Source: Ruminococcaceae bacterium UBA3751
GTDB taxonomy: Bacteria > Bacillota > Clostridia > Oscillospirales > Acutalibacteraceae
NCBI GenBank assembly: GCA_002371215.1
Contig: DFGL01000069.1
Location: 31,794 to 52,634 of the forward strand
Reading direction: 5' to 3'
Length of the DNA: 20,841 bases
Part shown: positions 1 to 6,359 of the stretch, one piece after another
Layout of the letters: the number at the start of each line of letters is the position of its first letter
Position numbering within the stretch: position 1 is the first letter of the stretch
The notes under the pieces: model-generated
Database searches by the model: none
Told to the model about the DNA's origin: nothing
Seen by the model: only the letters and a program-made list of their open reading frames with translations
Position numbers and translations under genes: made by a program

Positions 1-66
1 ATGAAGGAAAGAAAGAAATACGGTCTCAAGGCAGCTCGCCGTGCACCGCAGTTCTCAAAGAGATAA
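1..66 (+). CDS. rpsI: 30S ribosomal protein S9, 3' end only
   Basis: The first 21 codons read a lysine/arginine-rich tail that ends in APQFSKR before TAA. This matches the very conserved C-terminus of ribosomal protein S9 (uS9), whose basic tail reaches into the decoding region of the 30S subunit. The gene starts outside the window; the ATG at position 1 is an internal methionine (the conserved MKERKKYG stretch). It is followed within 12 bases by a strong terminator, as expected for the last gene of the rplM-rpsI operon. The last codons and the terminator are duplicated 152 bases downstream. Confidence 0.95.
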   Translation: MKERKKYGLKAARRAPQFSKR

Positions 67-130
67 TTTTGTTTACAAAACGCTTCCGAAAGGGAGCGTT
101 TTAGTTTTTTTAGATGCGTATTGAACTGCG
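49..130 (+). repeat. 82-bp direct repeat, copy 1 (rpsI tail plus terminator)
   Basis: This copy holds the last six codons of rpsI, the terminator hairpin and 19 bases beyond its T-run. It matches 201-282 at 77 of 82 positions with no gaps (differences at 57, 74, 75, 77 and 113 of this copy). The period is 152 bp. Confidence 0.95.
78..111 (+). terminator. Intrinsic terminator of rpsI
   Basis: A 10-bp stem (78-87 with 92-101, one G-U pair) is closed by a GAAA tetraloop and followed by a T-run at 105-111. It starts 12 bases after the rpsI stop codon. Confidence 0.93.
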
Positions 131-164
131 GGTCCTCGGAGCATAGCTCCTGCGGTCAAAGCTA

Positions 165-187
165 AAAACAGTCCACTGGACTGTTTT
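165..187. repeat. Perfect palindrome (REP-like)
   Basis: Arms AAAACAGTCCA and TGGACTGTTTT flank a single central base, giving 11 perfect pairs. A smaller palindrome, GGAGC-ATA-GCTCC, lies just upstream at 138-150. Both sit between the two copies of the rpsI tail. They resemble dispersed intergenic repeat units, but multiplicity in the genome cannot be judged here. Confidence 0.6.
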
Positions 188-200
188 CTTAACGCTCTGA

Positions 201-282
201 CAGTTCTCCAAGAGATAATTTTGTTCTCGAAACGCTTCCGAAAGGGAGCGTTTTAGTTTTTTTAAATGCGTATTGAACTGCG
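201..282 (+). repeat. 82-bp direct repeat, copy 2 (duplicated rpsI tail)
   Basis: The second copy of the 49-130 unit keeps the codons QFSKR-stop, with a synonymous change in the serine codon, and the complete terminator. It is not attached to a reading frame encoding the rest of S9. It could be a scar of site-specific integration at the 3' end of rpsI or a simple tandem duplication. Confidence 0.95.
230..263 (+). terminator. Duplicated intrinsic terminator
   Basis: This hairpin is identical to the rpsI terminator: a 10-bp stem (230-239 with 244-253), GAAA loop and T-run. It lies in the second copy of the 82-bp repeat and would be a back-up stop for rpsI transcripts. Confidence 0.88.
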
Positions 283-324
283 CCCACACGCAAATTAAGA
301 ATTAAGAAATTATCATCCCCGTAG

Positions 325-343
325 GGACGAGCATTGCTCGTCC
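325..343. repeat. Perfect palindrome (REP-like)
   Basis: Arms GGACGAGCA and TGCTCGTCC flank one central base (9 pairs). It lies in AT-rich intergenic DNA upstream of the metallopeptidase gene. It has no T-run on either side, so it is not a typical terminator. Confidence 0.6.
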
Positions 344-444
344 GTAAATTCAATTCCGAATTCCGAATAAAATTTGCTGAATATTGAAATCCGACAGTAC
401 TTATGATAACATATTATCAATCCATAAAGGGTCGGTAGTTTAGT

Positions 445-993
445 ATGAATTATCAGCTTATACGCAGCAAAAGAAAAACGCTTTCAATAGAAATTAAGCC
501 CGATTCAACCGTGATAGTCCGCGCGCCGTACAATATGAAAGCCTCTCGGATAGTGGATTTTGTAAATGCAAAAACGCCTTGGGTTAATAAGCAGCTCCTT
601 CGTCTTGAGGAGGCTAAAAAACGGCAGAATTCTGCCGAAAAGCTTACACCCTCGGAGCTTGAAATGCTGGCGGAAAAAGCGAAAGAATATATCCCCGAAA
701 GAGCAGAGTTCTATGCAAAGCAAATAGGCGTTACCTATGGTAAGATTACAATCCGCTGCCAGAAAACAAAATGGGGCAGCTGCAGTTCAAAGGGGAATCT
801 TAACTTTAATTGCCTTTTAATGCTCACGCCTCCGGAGGTTATTGATAGCGTTGTTGTTCATGAGCTCTGTCATTTAAAGGAGATGAACCACAGCAAGCGC
901 TTTTATGCCGAGGTGCTTAAAGTATACCCCGACTATCACCGCCACCATAAATGGCTTAAAGAAAACGGCGCGGCTCTGATGAGCAGATTATAG
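445..993 (+). CDS. YgjP-like zinc metallopeptidase (M48-type, COG1451)
   Basis: This 182-aa protein has the pattern of the YgjP/SprT-like family. An N-terminal beta-rich part starts with LIRSKRKTLSIEI. The conserved KTKWGSCSSKGNLNFN block lies near residues 107-122. The zinc site HELCH is at residues 139-143, with a further histidine at 149 in the NHSKRF segment. The family is predicted to be a metal-dependent peptidase; its substrate is generally unknown. The Shine-Dalgarno match (AAAGGG at 426-431) is rather far from the ATG. The gene belongs to the host chromosome and converges with tRNA-Tyr, which was its direct neighbour before the element inserted. Confident for family, not for substrate. 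Confidence 0.88.
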   Translation: MNYQLIRSKRKTLSIEIKPDSTVIVRAPYNMKASRIVDFVNAKTPWVNKQLLRLEEAKKRQNSAEKLTPSELEMLAEKAKEYIPERAEFYAKQIGVTYGKITIRCQKTKWGSCSSKGNLNFNCLLMLTPPEVIDSVVVHELCHLKEMNHSKRFYAEVLKVYPDYHRHHKWLKENGAALMSRL

Positions 994-997
994 CCTT

Positions 998-1027
998 AAA
1001 GGGCACTTGCCGAAAAAGCGCCTTTTT
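998..1027 (+). terminator. Imperfect terminator after the metallopeptidase gene
   Basis: AAAGG (998-1002) pairs with CCTTT (1021-1025), with a partly paired interior, and is followed by T's. It is weaker than the hairpin just downstream at 1041-1072. Confidence 0.45.
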
Positions 1028-1040
1028 GACAGAAAAGAAT

Positions 1041-1072
1041 AAAACCGAGAAGACAGACGCCTTCTCGGTTTT
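1041..1072. terminator. Bidirectional terminator, original tRNA-Tyr stop
   Basis: AAAACCGAGAAG (1041-1052) pairs perfectly over 12 bp with 1061-1072, with an 8-base loop. It carries A's on one side and T's on the other, so it can act on both strands. On the minus strand it starts only a few bases after the CCA-like end of the displaced tRNA-Tyr 3' fragment. It was therefore probably the native terminator of that tRNA, and it also stops plus-strand transcription of the metallopeptidase gene. Confidence 0.85.
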
Positions 1073-1073
1073 A

Positions 1074-1091
1074 TTGGTGGAAGAGGGTGGA
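1074..1091. repeat. attL core (orphan tRNA-Tyr 3' end)
   Basis: These 18 bases are identical to 20754-20771, the acceptor and T-stem 3' strand of tRNA-Tyr plus CCA. After two mismatches the match resumes with CGAA (1094-1097 against 20774-20777), so the element's own core mimics the T-loop as well. No tRNA 5' part is present here. Confidence 0.9.
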
Positions 1092-1169
1092 AACGAATGA
1101 AATCACACTACTCAAAATTTGGCTCTATTACTTGGTTTGAAGCACTTTTTAAAAATAGTAAATTTTTGA

Positions 1170-1191
1170 TTTCCACCAATTTTCCGCCAAT
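1170..1191. repeat. Tandem 11-mers near attL, possible integrase arm sites
   Basis: TTTCCACCAAT (1170-1180) is followed directly by TTTCCGCCAAT (1181-1191), one mismatch apart. The segment 1177-1192 (CAATTTTCCGCCAATA) recurs exactly at 20593-20608, inside the other end of the element. Paired subterminal repeats like this are expected of arm-type binding sites of a tyrosine integrase, but binding is inferred. Confidence 0.5.
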
Positions 1192-1206
1192 AAGGTGTTT
1201 TTTAAA

Positions 1207-1848
1207 CTATTTTTCAACTAAATCTTCAATAGTGCAACCTAATACTTTTGCTATGCGATACAGTGTTTCAACGCTTGCTTTGTTAATGTCTTTGTTTCGC
1301 TGTTCGTACATCTGAACAGAGCGGAGCGAAACGCCTGCCCGTTTAGCGAGTTCAGCCTGCGTGCAGCCATAAGAGGAACGGATTCTTTTTAAATTTGTGT
1401 CTGGGAAGAATTCTTTAATTCGTTCTTCTGCAATATCAACAAATTTTGTAATGTCCGCCTCGTGAAGAGTGTAATACATCTTCTGCAAATCCTCATAGGG
1501 AAGCGCTTTAAAAATATCGCTGTATTTTCTTGAGGAATACCATTGATAATATGCAACTGCCCAACCAATCCAGTATTCTTTGGAACGTTCAAAATGCTCT
1601 TTTGGAGTAGCGTTATACTCTTTGCCCGTCGTTTCAAGCAATACCTGAACTGCGATTTCTATTCCGCTTTTTCCTGCCAGAACAGAAGGCTCGCCGTTTT
1701 CCATTTGCTTGCAAATCGTACTTGCTGTGAAAAAGCTTACAAAATCTTTTCCGTCAACATTACACGAGTTAACGGCATAGTCAAATGCGTCCCCTAACGC
1801 TGACTGTGCATTACTCAGATATATTTCTTGGTATGCGCGGGTCGTCAT
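1207..1848 (-). CDS. HTH protein, probable antitoxin/repressor of the DUF3990 pair
   Basis: This 213-aa protein has an N-terminal alpha-helical region of unknown fold, opening TTRAYQEIYLSNAQ, with a conserved-looking AGKSGIEI segment near residues 58-65. Its C-terminus is an XRE/Cro-type helix-turn-helix at about residues 153-211 (TQAELAKRAGVSLRSVQMYE in the recognition region). The ATG has a GAGGGGG ribosome site. The gene overlaps the end of the upstream DUF3990 gene by 38 bases, so the two are translationally linked. The likely role is to neutralise the neighbour and bind the twin palindromes at the shared promoter. I infer the toxin-antitoxin relation from gene order, overlap and the HTH domain; neutralisation is not visible in sequence. 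Confidence 0.78.
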   Translation of the reverse strand: MTTRAYQEIYLSNAQSALGDAFDYAVNSCNVDGKDFVSFFTASTICKQMENGEPSVLAGKSGIEIAVQVLLETTGKEYNATPKEHFERSKEYWIGWAVAYYQWYSSRKYSDIFKALPYEDLQKMYYTLHEADITKFVDIAEERIKEFFPDTNLKRIRSSYGCTQAELAKRAGVSLRSVQMYEQRNKDINKASVETLYRIAKVLGCTIEDLVEK

Positions 1849-2503
1849 TTGTAATGCCCCCTCTCATTATGTCCTGAATGTATAAACCGTCCGATTCTTC
1901 TTCCAGAATATTCATATACATTTGATTTGCGTCATCGTCTCTTGCCTTTCTGAGAGTGTAGTATTTTTCTTTTTCGGCAGTCTCAAAACCTTCATATTTG
2001 ATTTTTGAAAACGCAAACCTTGATTTAATAACAATCTGTTCGCCGAGTTTACCAAGCTGCATGGCACGGGACAACTGCTCTACGGTAATACCGTTGTTTA
2101 GGAAAGCCTCGGCAAAGTCAAAATAGGAATCGTCTGCACGGTAGCCAGTAATCAGGTCGTAAGCGTTGACGTTGATTCCGAAGTTATCGATCAGGTACTG
2201 CTTGGCTCTTCGCGCAACTGGCGTTTTAATTGAGAACAGACGGTGCTCAACCAATACGGCTATCCAGTTAAGAATCGTGTATTCAGGACTGTTGAGATTC
2301 AGTATTTTGAGATACTCTGTGTCCAGTGTATATCGATTTGAGAAACCGTCAGTAAGGGAAGATACTGCCCATTCTTTCGCGAGTTCATTGCTTTCAGTAC
2401 AGTAAAAACCCAAACCGAAATCGTTATTCTTTTTCCCTTCACCGAAGGTCGGTTCTTCAACAATTTGTTTTGAACCGTGATATATTGTTAATAGTTTTTC
2501 CAT
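1811..2503 (-). CDS. DUF3990 family protein (ADP-ribosyltransferase-like), probable toxin
   Basis: This 230-aa protein starts at the ATG at 2503, preceded by GGAGG (2512-2516) with 8-base spacing. A longer frame to 2560 exists but would begin upstream of the promoter's -10 box, so it is rejected. The motifs fit DUF3990: IYHGS (residues 7-11), DFGLGFYCTE (28-37), YDLITGYRADDSYF near 115-128, and LGEQIVIKS near 153-161. DUF3990 belongs to the ADP-ribosyltransferase superfamily. The His of YHGS, the Tyr of GFY and the Glu/Gln of EQIV are the likely NAD-site residues, giving a predicted transfer of ADP-ribose from NAD+ to an unknown target. It lies first in a two-gene operon with the HTH protein. 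Confidence 0.8.
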   Translation of the reverse strand: MEKLLTIYHGSKQIVEEPTFGEGKKNNDFGLGFYCTESNELAKEWAVSSLTDGFSNRYTLDTEYLKILNLNSPEYTILNWIAVLVEHRLFSIKTPVARRAKQYLIDNFGINVNAYDLITGYRADDSYFDFAEAFLNNGITVEQLSRAMQLGKLGEQIVIKSRFAFSKIKYEGFETAEKEKYYTLRKARDDDANQMYMNILEEESDGLYIQDIMRGGITNDDPRIPRNISE

Positions 2504-2531
2504 AGCGGATGCCTCCATTCCTTCTATTAAT

Positions 2532-2560
2532 ATACTATCACTATGGTGATAGTAAGTCAA
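2532..2560 (-). promoter_or_regulatory. Sigma-A promoter of the DUF3990/HTH operon
   Basis: On the minus strand TTGACT (2555-2560) and TAGTAT (2532-2537) are 17 bases apart, a near-consensus promoter. The operator at 2534-2553 covers the spacer and most of the -10 box, so a bound repressor would block RNA polymerase directly. Confidence 0.8.
2534..2553. promoter_or_regulatory. Operator O1 of the toxin-antitoxin pair
   Basis: ACTATCAC-TATG-GTGATAGT is a perfect inverted repeat with 8-bp arms. It overlaps the promoter -10 region. The half-site is shared with the second palindrome at 2578-2595, whose centre is 43 bp away (about four helical turns), suggesting cooperative binding by the HTH protein. 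Confidence 0.8.
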
Positions 2561-2577
2561 GAATAAATTACTATTTT

Positions 2578-2595
2578 ATATCACTGTGGTGATAT
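2578..2595. promoter_or_regulatory. Operator O2 of the toxin-antitoxin pair
   Basis: ATATCAC-TGTG-GTGATAT is a perfect inverted repeat with 7-bp arms, just upstream of the -35 box. It shares TATCAC/GTGATA half-sites and the 4-base spacer with O1. Confidence 0.78.
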
Positions 2596-2629
2596 TTATT
2601 TGCTTAAAAGCGACAATGGCAATATTAAA

Positions 2630-2662
2630 CGGCTGATTTAATATCAGGTATTAAATCAGCCG
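2630..2662 (-). terminator. Terminator between integrase and toxin operon
   Basis: CGGCTGATTTAATA (2630-2643) pairs perfectly over 14 bp with 2649-2662 across a 5-base loop. On the minus strand it is followed by TTTAATATT, a weak T-run. It starts 21 bases after the integrase stop and insulates the toxin-antitoxin promoter from integrase transcripts. Confidence 0.75.
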
Positions 2663-2683
2663 ATGTTTTGATTTAGTGGAAGA

Positions 2684-3892
2684 CTAATGGCTTTCTTCCT
2701 TTATTTTATTCATATATTCTCTTACTCTTCCCATATTATCGTTCATCTGCCTGTTCAAGGTGCTGACATATGTATCAATGGTAATATGAATATTCTTATG
2801 TCCCATAATATCGCTTAAAGCTTTGTAATCCATTCCCGCTTCAACGCACCTTGTTCCGTAGGTGTGACGGAGTTGATGCTGTCCATAATCTTTAATTCCA
2901 ACATTTTTGCAAATTCGCTTATATGCGGAATTAACCTGTTGCGTTGTAAGCGGATTTTTATTCTTTTTGTCACAAAAAATGAGATTATTGGGGTTAGGTT
3001 TCATTTCTTGAATTGCAAGTTCAAGTTCTTTGCGCACCTCTTCCATCATAGGAACCTCGCGATTGCCAGCTTTCGTCTTGGTACGGTAACTTATGAATGC
3101 CTTTCTTTCTCTGTTACGAGAAATTGTTTTATTGACAGAAATAACGCCTTTTTCAAAATCAATATCGTATGGCGTGAGTGCATTTATTTCGCCCATCCTC
3201 ATGCCAGAATAAAGCTCAATCATAAGTTGATGATGATATTTATTACACTTGGTCTTTTCCTTTTGGTACGCCTTAAGCCCTTCCTCAAACCGACGCTGCT
3301 CTTCAATCGTAAGCGGAGGAACCTTTTTTGTCTCAATGTCCGATTTTGGACATTCCAAATCGTCCATATACGCAGGATTCTCAAACGGATTGCTCTCAAT
3401 AATATTTTTGTTAGCGGCAATTTTAAAAGCTTTTTTTACCTTACTGTAAATTTTTCTCAGCGTGTCATCGGCATACCTTGTAATCTCGAAAAGGAACTGG
3501 ATTAATTGCTCAACAGTGATATCGCGAATTCTTAGTTTTCCAATCGAACTATTTTCGATGTAACTAATGGTATCTTCATTTCTTGCATATCCCTGTTCCT
3601 GCTGCTTGTTTTTCTTTAACCTGCGCTCATTCTCAAGTCTGAGTACTTCTGTAATGGTGCTGTTTAAGGCAATACCATTCTTTTCTAGTTCCAGTTCTGC
3701 AAGGAACTGGTCTCTTTTGTCATAGCATTCCTGCTTGCTCTTTCCGCATCGGCTTTTGCGTTGGGATATGCCATTAATATCCTGATAAGTGAATTTCAGT
3801 TCAAAGCTATTTCTATCTTTACGGTAAATAGGTTCGCACTCTCCGTTTTTAGCCTTTTGCTTTCTCTCGTTTGTATTCTTTGTTTTCGCCAT
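2684..3892 (-). CDS. int: Tyrosine-type site-specific integrase
   Basis: This 402-aa protein has the size and order of Tn916/phage-type integrases. An N-terminal AP2-like arm-binding domain spans roughly residues 15-70. A SAM-like core-binding domain covers roughly 75-170. The catalytic domain spans roughly 190-385. Catalytic residues can be placed: R232 in SGMRMGE, K272 or K274 in TKTKAGNRE, H339 and R342 in HQLRH, H365 in MGHKN, and the nucleophile Y375 in TIDTYV. It should join the element into the 3' end of tRNA-Tyr and, with the excisionase, release it. Start ATG at 3892 follows AGGAGG. It lies 15 bases after the excisionase-like gene, so the two are co-transcribed. It is the enzyme closest to attL. 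Confidence 0.95.
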   Translation of the reverse strand: MAKTKNTNERKQKAKNGECEPIYRKDRNSFELKFTYQDINGISQRKSRCGKSKQECYDKRDQFLAELELEKNGIALNSTITEVLRLENERRLKKNKQQEQGYARNEDTISYIENSSIGKLRIRDITVEQLIQFLFEITRYADDTLRKIYSKVKKAFKIAANKNIIESNPFENPAYMDDLECPKSDIETKKVPPLTIEEQRRFEEGLKAYQKEKTKCNKYHHQLMIELYSGMRMGEINALTPYDIDFEKGVISVNKTISRNRERKAFISYRTKTKAGNREVPMMEEVRKELELAIQEMKPNPNNLIFCDKKNKNPLTTQQVNSAYKRICKNVGIKDYGQHQLRHTYGTRCVEAGMDYKALSDIMGHKNIHITIDTYVSTLNRQMNDNMGRVREYMNKIKEESH

Positions 3893-3907
3893 TATATACC
3901 GCCTCCT

Positions 3908-4219
3908 TTAGTTAATCCAGTATACATAATCTTCTTTTGAACGTCTCGTAGTAAAAAACTCATAAAATGCCTGTTTTGAAACGACTTTTTCTTTGCCAAA
4001 ATCACAAGCAGGGAATTCCTTCATGTTGAACAGTTTTTGTGCGGTTGTTTTTCCGCAGTTAAGCATCTCCATAACATCTTTTATTGTATAAAAGCCTTCC
4101 AGCGGATTGTTAATTATGAATACGAACGGCTGGTTGGTATTGTTTTGAAGTTGCTGATCTGCAGCTTCAAGAATATTTGACATAGCATAGTTGGCAACCT
4201 GATTAGAATAATTCTTCAT
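3908..4219 (-). CDS. Excisionase-like small DNA-binding protein
   Basis: This 103-aa protein has a MerR/excisionase-type winged HTH in its second half: YTIKDVMEMLNCGKTTAQKL at about residues 44-63, followed by a basic wing and VVSKQAFYEF. Its place directly before the integrase, in the same operon, makes it the likely recombination directionality factor. The N-terminal 40 residues are polar and unrecognised. The start is supported by AAAGGAG seven bases before the ATG. It could also regulate the integrase operon. Family assignment rests on motif and context. Confidence 0.75.
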   Translation of the reverse strand: MKNYSNQVANYAMSNILEAADQQLQNNTNQPFVFIINNPLEGFYTIKDVMEMLNCGKTTAQKLFNMKEFPACDFGKEKVVSKQAFYEFFTTRRSKEDYVYWIN

Positions 4220-4468
4220 TTTTTACTCCTTTAAAATTTGGTACATCTCATTTTCCTCCTTAGATGCTTATTATTTATAACTTACTTATTTTTTATAACC
4301 TTATTAAATCGCATAAATACGGTCTTTATTAATCAAAACATATTGAAAAATATAACCATATTATGGATGATGTAAAATGATGACTGTAAGAACAGTACAC
4401 TTTACCTGTGAACAATATATTAGCATATAGTATTAATGATATTGTTGTATAGGTATGATTAGGTATAG
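4220..4468. promoter_or_regulatory. AT-rich control region between primase and excisionase genes
   Basis: These 249 bases are very AT-rich. They contain a tandem pair of 15-mers (CTTATTATTTATAAC at 4267-4281 and a one-mismatch copy at 4285-4299, period 18), a small inverted repeat ACTGT-AAGA-ACAGT (4383-4396), and loosely repeated GCATATAGT/GGTATAGT words near 4432-4480. A six-codon minus-strand ORF (4231-4251, MRCTKF) with AGGAGG in front lies just before the excisionase gene. The 15-mer pair may be binding sites for the excisionase or a repressor, or part of a replication origin; sequence alone does not decide. Confidence 0.45.
4267..4299. repeat. Tandem 15-mer direct repeat
   Basis: Two 15-base units differ at one position and are separated by TTA, an 18-bp period. 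They lie 48 bp upstream of the excisionase start codon, a plausible site for protein binding. Confidence 0.7.
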
Positions 4469-5917
4469 TTAAGCATATAGTTGGTATATGGTAGTTAAAC
4501 CTTTATTGTAACTGTCATTGTATATCACTCCTTCCTTGATTAAGCCTTTGACTATTGGTGAAACATTGCTTTTGTTCATATCCAAAGCATTTGCCAGGGC
4601 TTGTACTGTTGGCTTCTGTTTGAAAAAGTTGTGCCATAGTATTGAGGCATATACTTTGAAATATGTTCCAGACAATGTTTTAGTAAGCGTGTTATTTAAA
4701 TATTCCTCTGAAACATGTAGCATGTTGTTATAGCTTTTTGGTGTTTTGCTGATTAAGACATTGCCTTCGCGTTGGATATATCCGCATTTTGTCAAGTGCT
4801 TTATGTAGTCGCTCAATGTACTAGAGCTGTATTTTGTACAGCTGCGTAATTCAGCAATCTTAATTTCTCGTTTTTTATAAATCTGCATCAATAATGCCAA
4901 TTCGTTCCCATTGAGAATTTGCATAGTATTAGGATTGCAAAATGATATTGGGATATCTATGGTTTTTAATTGTTTGTGTACGACTGTAGTGTGGTTCTTT
5001 ATGGGACATTCAGCAACACAAAACTTGTCCAGTTTGTTTTGAAAAGTTTTGCTTTTGAGAAAGCAGCTTCCCATGCACATATCTGAATTCCAGTAATTCT
5101 CAAATTCGCTGTCAAATTCACGCTGTGGCTTAGGCTCCGCATTTTTGTATAAATTCCAATTCTTCAGAATTTCATAAGTCTGTTCTCTCGTGAAATTTTT
5201 TAATTTGAAATCGTATATCAGTCTGCCCATTGCAAAATTACGTTCTCCCTTATCCACACCCTCGAGCATTTTTGAAATGCACGGCTTCATATCTACATAG
5301 CTTCCAAATCGTTTTGGCTTTGATTGTTTTTCGATGATCTTTTCCAAATTTGAAAGCGTATATCTTTTGGATTTGTTGGAATAGATAACATTTACGGATA
5401 GCGGTCTATCTAAGTCCTTCCAGTTTAATGAGCCAGGCGCTCGGATTAGCTGCGTCGGCAATGCAGCCTTTTCGTCTGCATTGTAGATTTCTGCTAATCT
5501 TTTTGTGACATCATTCCAGCGTGGAATATCAGTTGTATATTCAATGGGGATATAAGCGTGATATCCGTGACCGCTGTCTACGACTTGGTAGATGAAGAGC
5601 GGCAGCCTTTCCTGTAGTTCATTAGTAAACTCTCTGCATGGCGGTATCGCGTATCCTTTGAAGTCAAAATCCAGCACAATGAAATTTGCACCAATAATGT
5701 TTTCTGCTTTCCTGCCTGTACCATCAGTCAGCCCTACACTGTAAAAGATGTTGTAGTTTAGTCTGTGTGTTTCTACAAAGCATTTATAATCTGTTTCATT
5801 CTGTATGTAGCAGATTTTTGGCGGACCGTTTTGCTTTGGAAAGGCAGTAAGCTCGATGAACTCCTGCGGATGAAGAGTGGGGTTGGTGTGATAGAACCAA
5901 TCGTTATTGTTAGACAT
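4469..5917 (-). CDS. PrimPol-like primase / replication protein with C-terminal winged helices
   Basis: This 482-aa protein carries the signature of archaeo-eukaryotic-type primases of mobile elements. The metal-binding DFD is at residues 83-85 (IVLDFDF). SGHGYH is at 115-120. RAPGSLNWK at 159-167 corresponds to the RxPGTxNxK motif of plasmid and satellite primases. A PriCT-like helical region follows (about 210-255). Four cysteines at 281, 285, 300 and 304 could bind zinc or an iron-sulphur cluster. The last ~150 residues look like two winged-helix modules (about 325-385 and 415-480), fit for origin binding. It likely primes replication of the excised element. Start ATG follows AGGAGGAG. Its leader carries a candidate attenuator. 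Confidence 0.82.
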   Translation of the reverse strand: MSNNNDWFYHTNPTLHPQEFIELTAFPKQNGPPKICYIQNETDYKCFVETHRLNYNIFYSVGLTDGTGRKAENIIGANFIVLDFDFKGYAIPPCREFTNELQERLPLFIYQVVDSGHGYHAYIPIEYTTDIPRWNDVTKRLAEIYNADEKAALPTQLIRAPGSLNWKDLDRPLSVNVIYSNKSKRYTLSNLEKIIEKQSKPKRFGSYVDMKPCISKMLEGVDKGERNFAMGRLIYDFKLKNFTREQTYEILKNWNLYKNAEPKPQREFDSEFENYWNSDMCMGSCFLKSKTFQNKLDKFCVAECPIKNHTTVVHKQLKTIDIPISFCNPNTMQILNGNELALLMQIYKKREIKIAELRSCTKYSSSTLSDYIKHLTKCGYIQREGNVLISKTPKSYNNMLHVSEEYLNNTLTKTLSGTYFKVYASILWHNFFKQKPTVQALANALDMNKSNVSPIVKGLIKEGVIYNDSYNKGLTTIYQLYA

Positions 5918-6180
5918 ATAACTCCTCCTTGTCTATTAAATTCTGGAAAATCTCTTATTTCGTCTTCCACTACATTAATAGCGCACGGATCAGTATATTT
6001 TCCCCAAATTCTTTCAAAAATTATAACCTATTTGAAAAGATTTAATCCCTTTCGGGAGGGCTATTCTAATGCATGAGCTAACCCCAAACTTCTCCATTTG
6101 ATACTGCGGAAGCAACACAGTCCATCGCAATGGCTCCGTCTTGACCAACGGCTTGGCATACATATGCTGCATACGGGCGA

Positions 6181-6255
6181 TTAAGTTTTTTGGAAACAAA
6201 AAAGGAGATTTTCCAACGAACACAAAAGGGCGCAATACACCCAGTTGTGGTTCAT
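6181..6255 (-). CDS. 24-aa leader peptide candidate
   Basis: The ATG at 6255 is preceded by AGGAG (6264-6268) with ideal 8-base spacing and lies about 100 bases after a strong promoter. The peptide begins MNHNWVYCALLC and ends in FCFQKT. Its ribosome site and first bases form one arm of the downstream terminator stem, so translation of this ORF and termination are mutually linked. This is the usual design of an attenuation leader. I do not recognise the peptide. Confidence 0.55.
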   Translation of the reverse strand: MNHNWVYCALLCSLENLLFCFQKT

Positions 6256-6268
6256 TGTAAAATCTCCT
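6197..6268 (-). promoter_or_regulatory. Candidate transcription attenuator overlapping the leader ORF
   Basis: AGGAGATTTT (minus strand, 6259-6268) pairs perfectly over 10 bp with 6203-6212 and is followed by a T-run (6198-6203). The loop is 46 bases and contains the leader start codon and 15 codons. When the stem forms, the ribosome site is hidden and transcription should stop. A ribosome occupying the leader would keep the stem open. Two more hairpins precede it. The regulated gene would be the primase and possibly xis-int beyond. Confidence 0.55.
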
Positions 6269-6359
6269 AATTTCGCAAATTTCACACGAAAAATGCGAAC
6301 AAAATCCAGCGCAAATTGCGCTGAAAATAATCTCCTAATGTATTCAATTGTACAATGGT

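Larger units (their letters stand above)
67..444. other. Host intergenic region, no gene seen
   Basis: These 378 bases carry the rpsI terminator, the second copy of the rpsI tail with its own terminator, and three short palindromes (138-150, 165-187, 325-343). I see no ORF with a ribosome site before 445. The palindromes look like dispersed intergenic repeats rather than coding remnants. Confidence 0.7.

Noticed and set aside
1097..1315. Plus-strand ORF just inside attL
   Set aside because: It runs antisense to the HTH gene, has no ribosome site and no recognisable protein pattern.
2504..2560. N-terminal extension of the DUF3990 protein
   Set aside because: The extension's ATG lies upstream of the -10 box of the only good promoter, while GGAGG sits correctly before the ATG at 2503.
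4420..4490. Iteron-type origin or CRISPR-like repeats in the GCATATAGT/GGTATAGT words
   Set aside because: The words are short, irregularly spaced and partly inside the primase gene end. They are not a regular array.
5773..6026. Open minus-strand frame running into the primase start (WGKYTDPCAINVVEDE)
   Set aside because: It has only a GTG start without a ribosome site and runs out of frame through the primase N-terminus. It could be an old remnant but cannot be supported.
6014..6235. 73-codon minus-strand frame overlapping the leader peptide
   Set aside because: There is no ribosome site before its start or its internal ATGs, and it overlaps the better supported 24-codon ORF and the terminator stem. 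I treat it as leader RNA.
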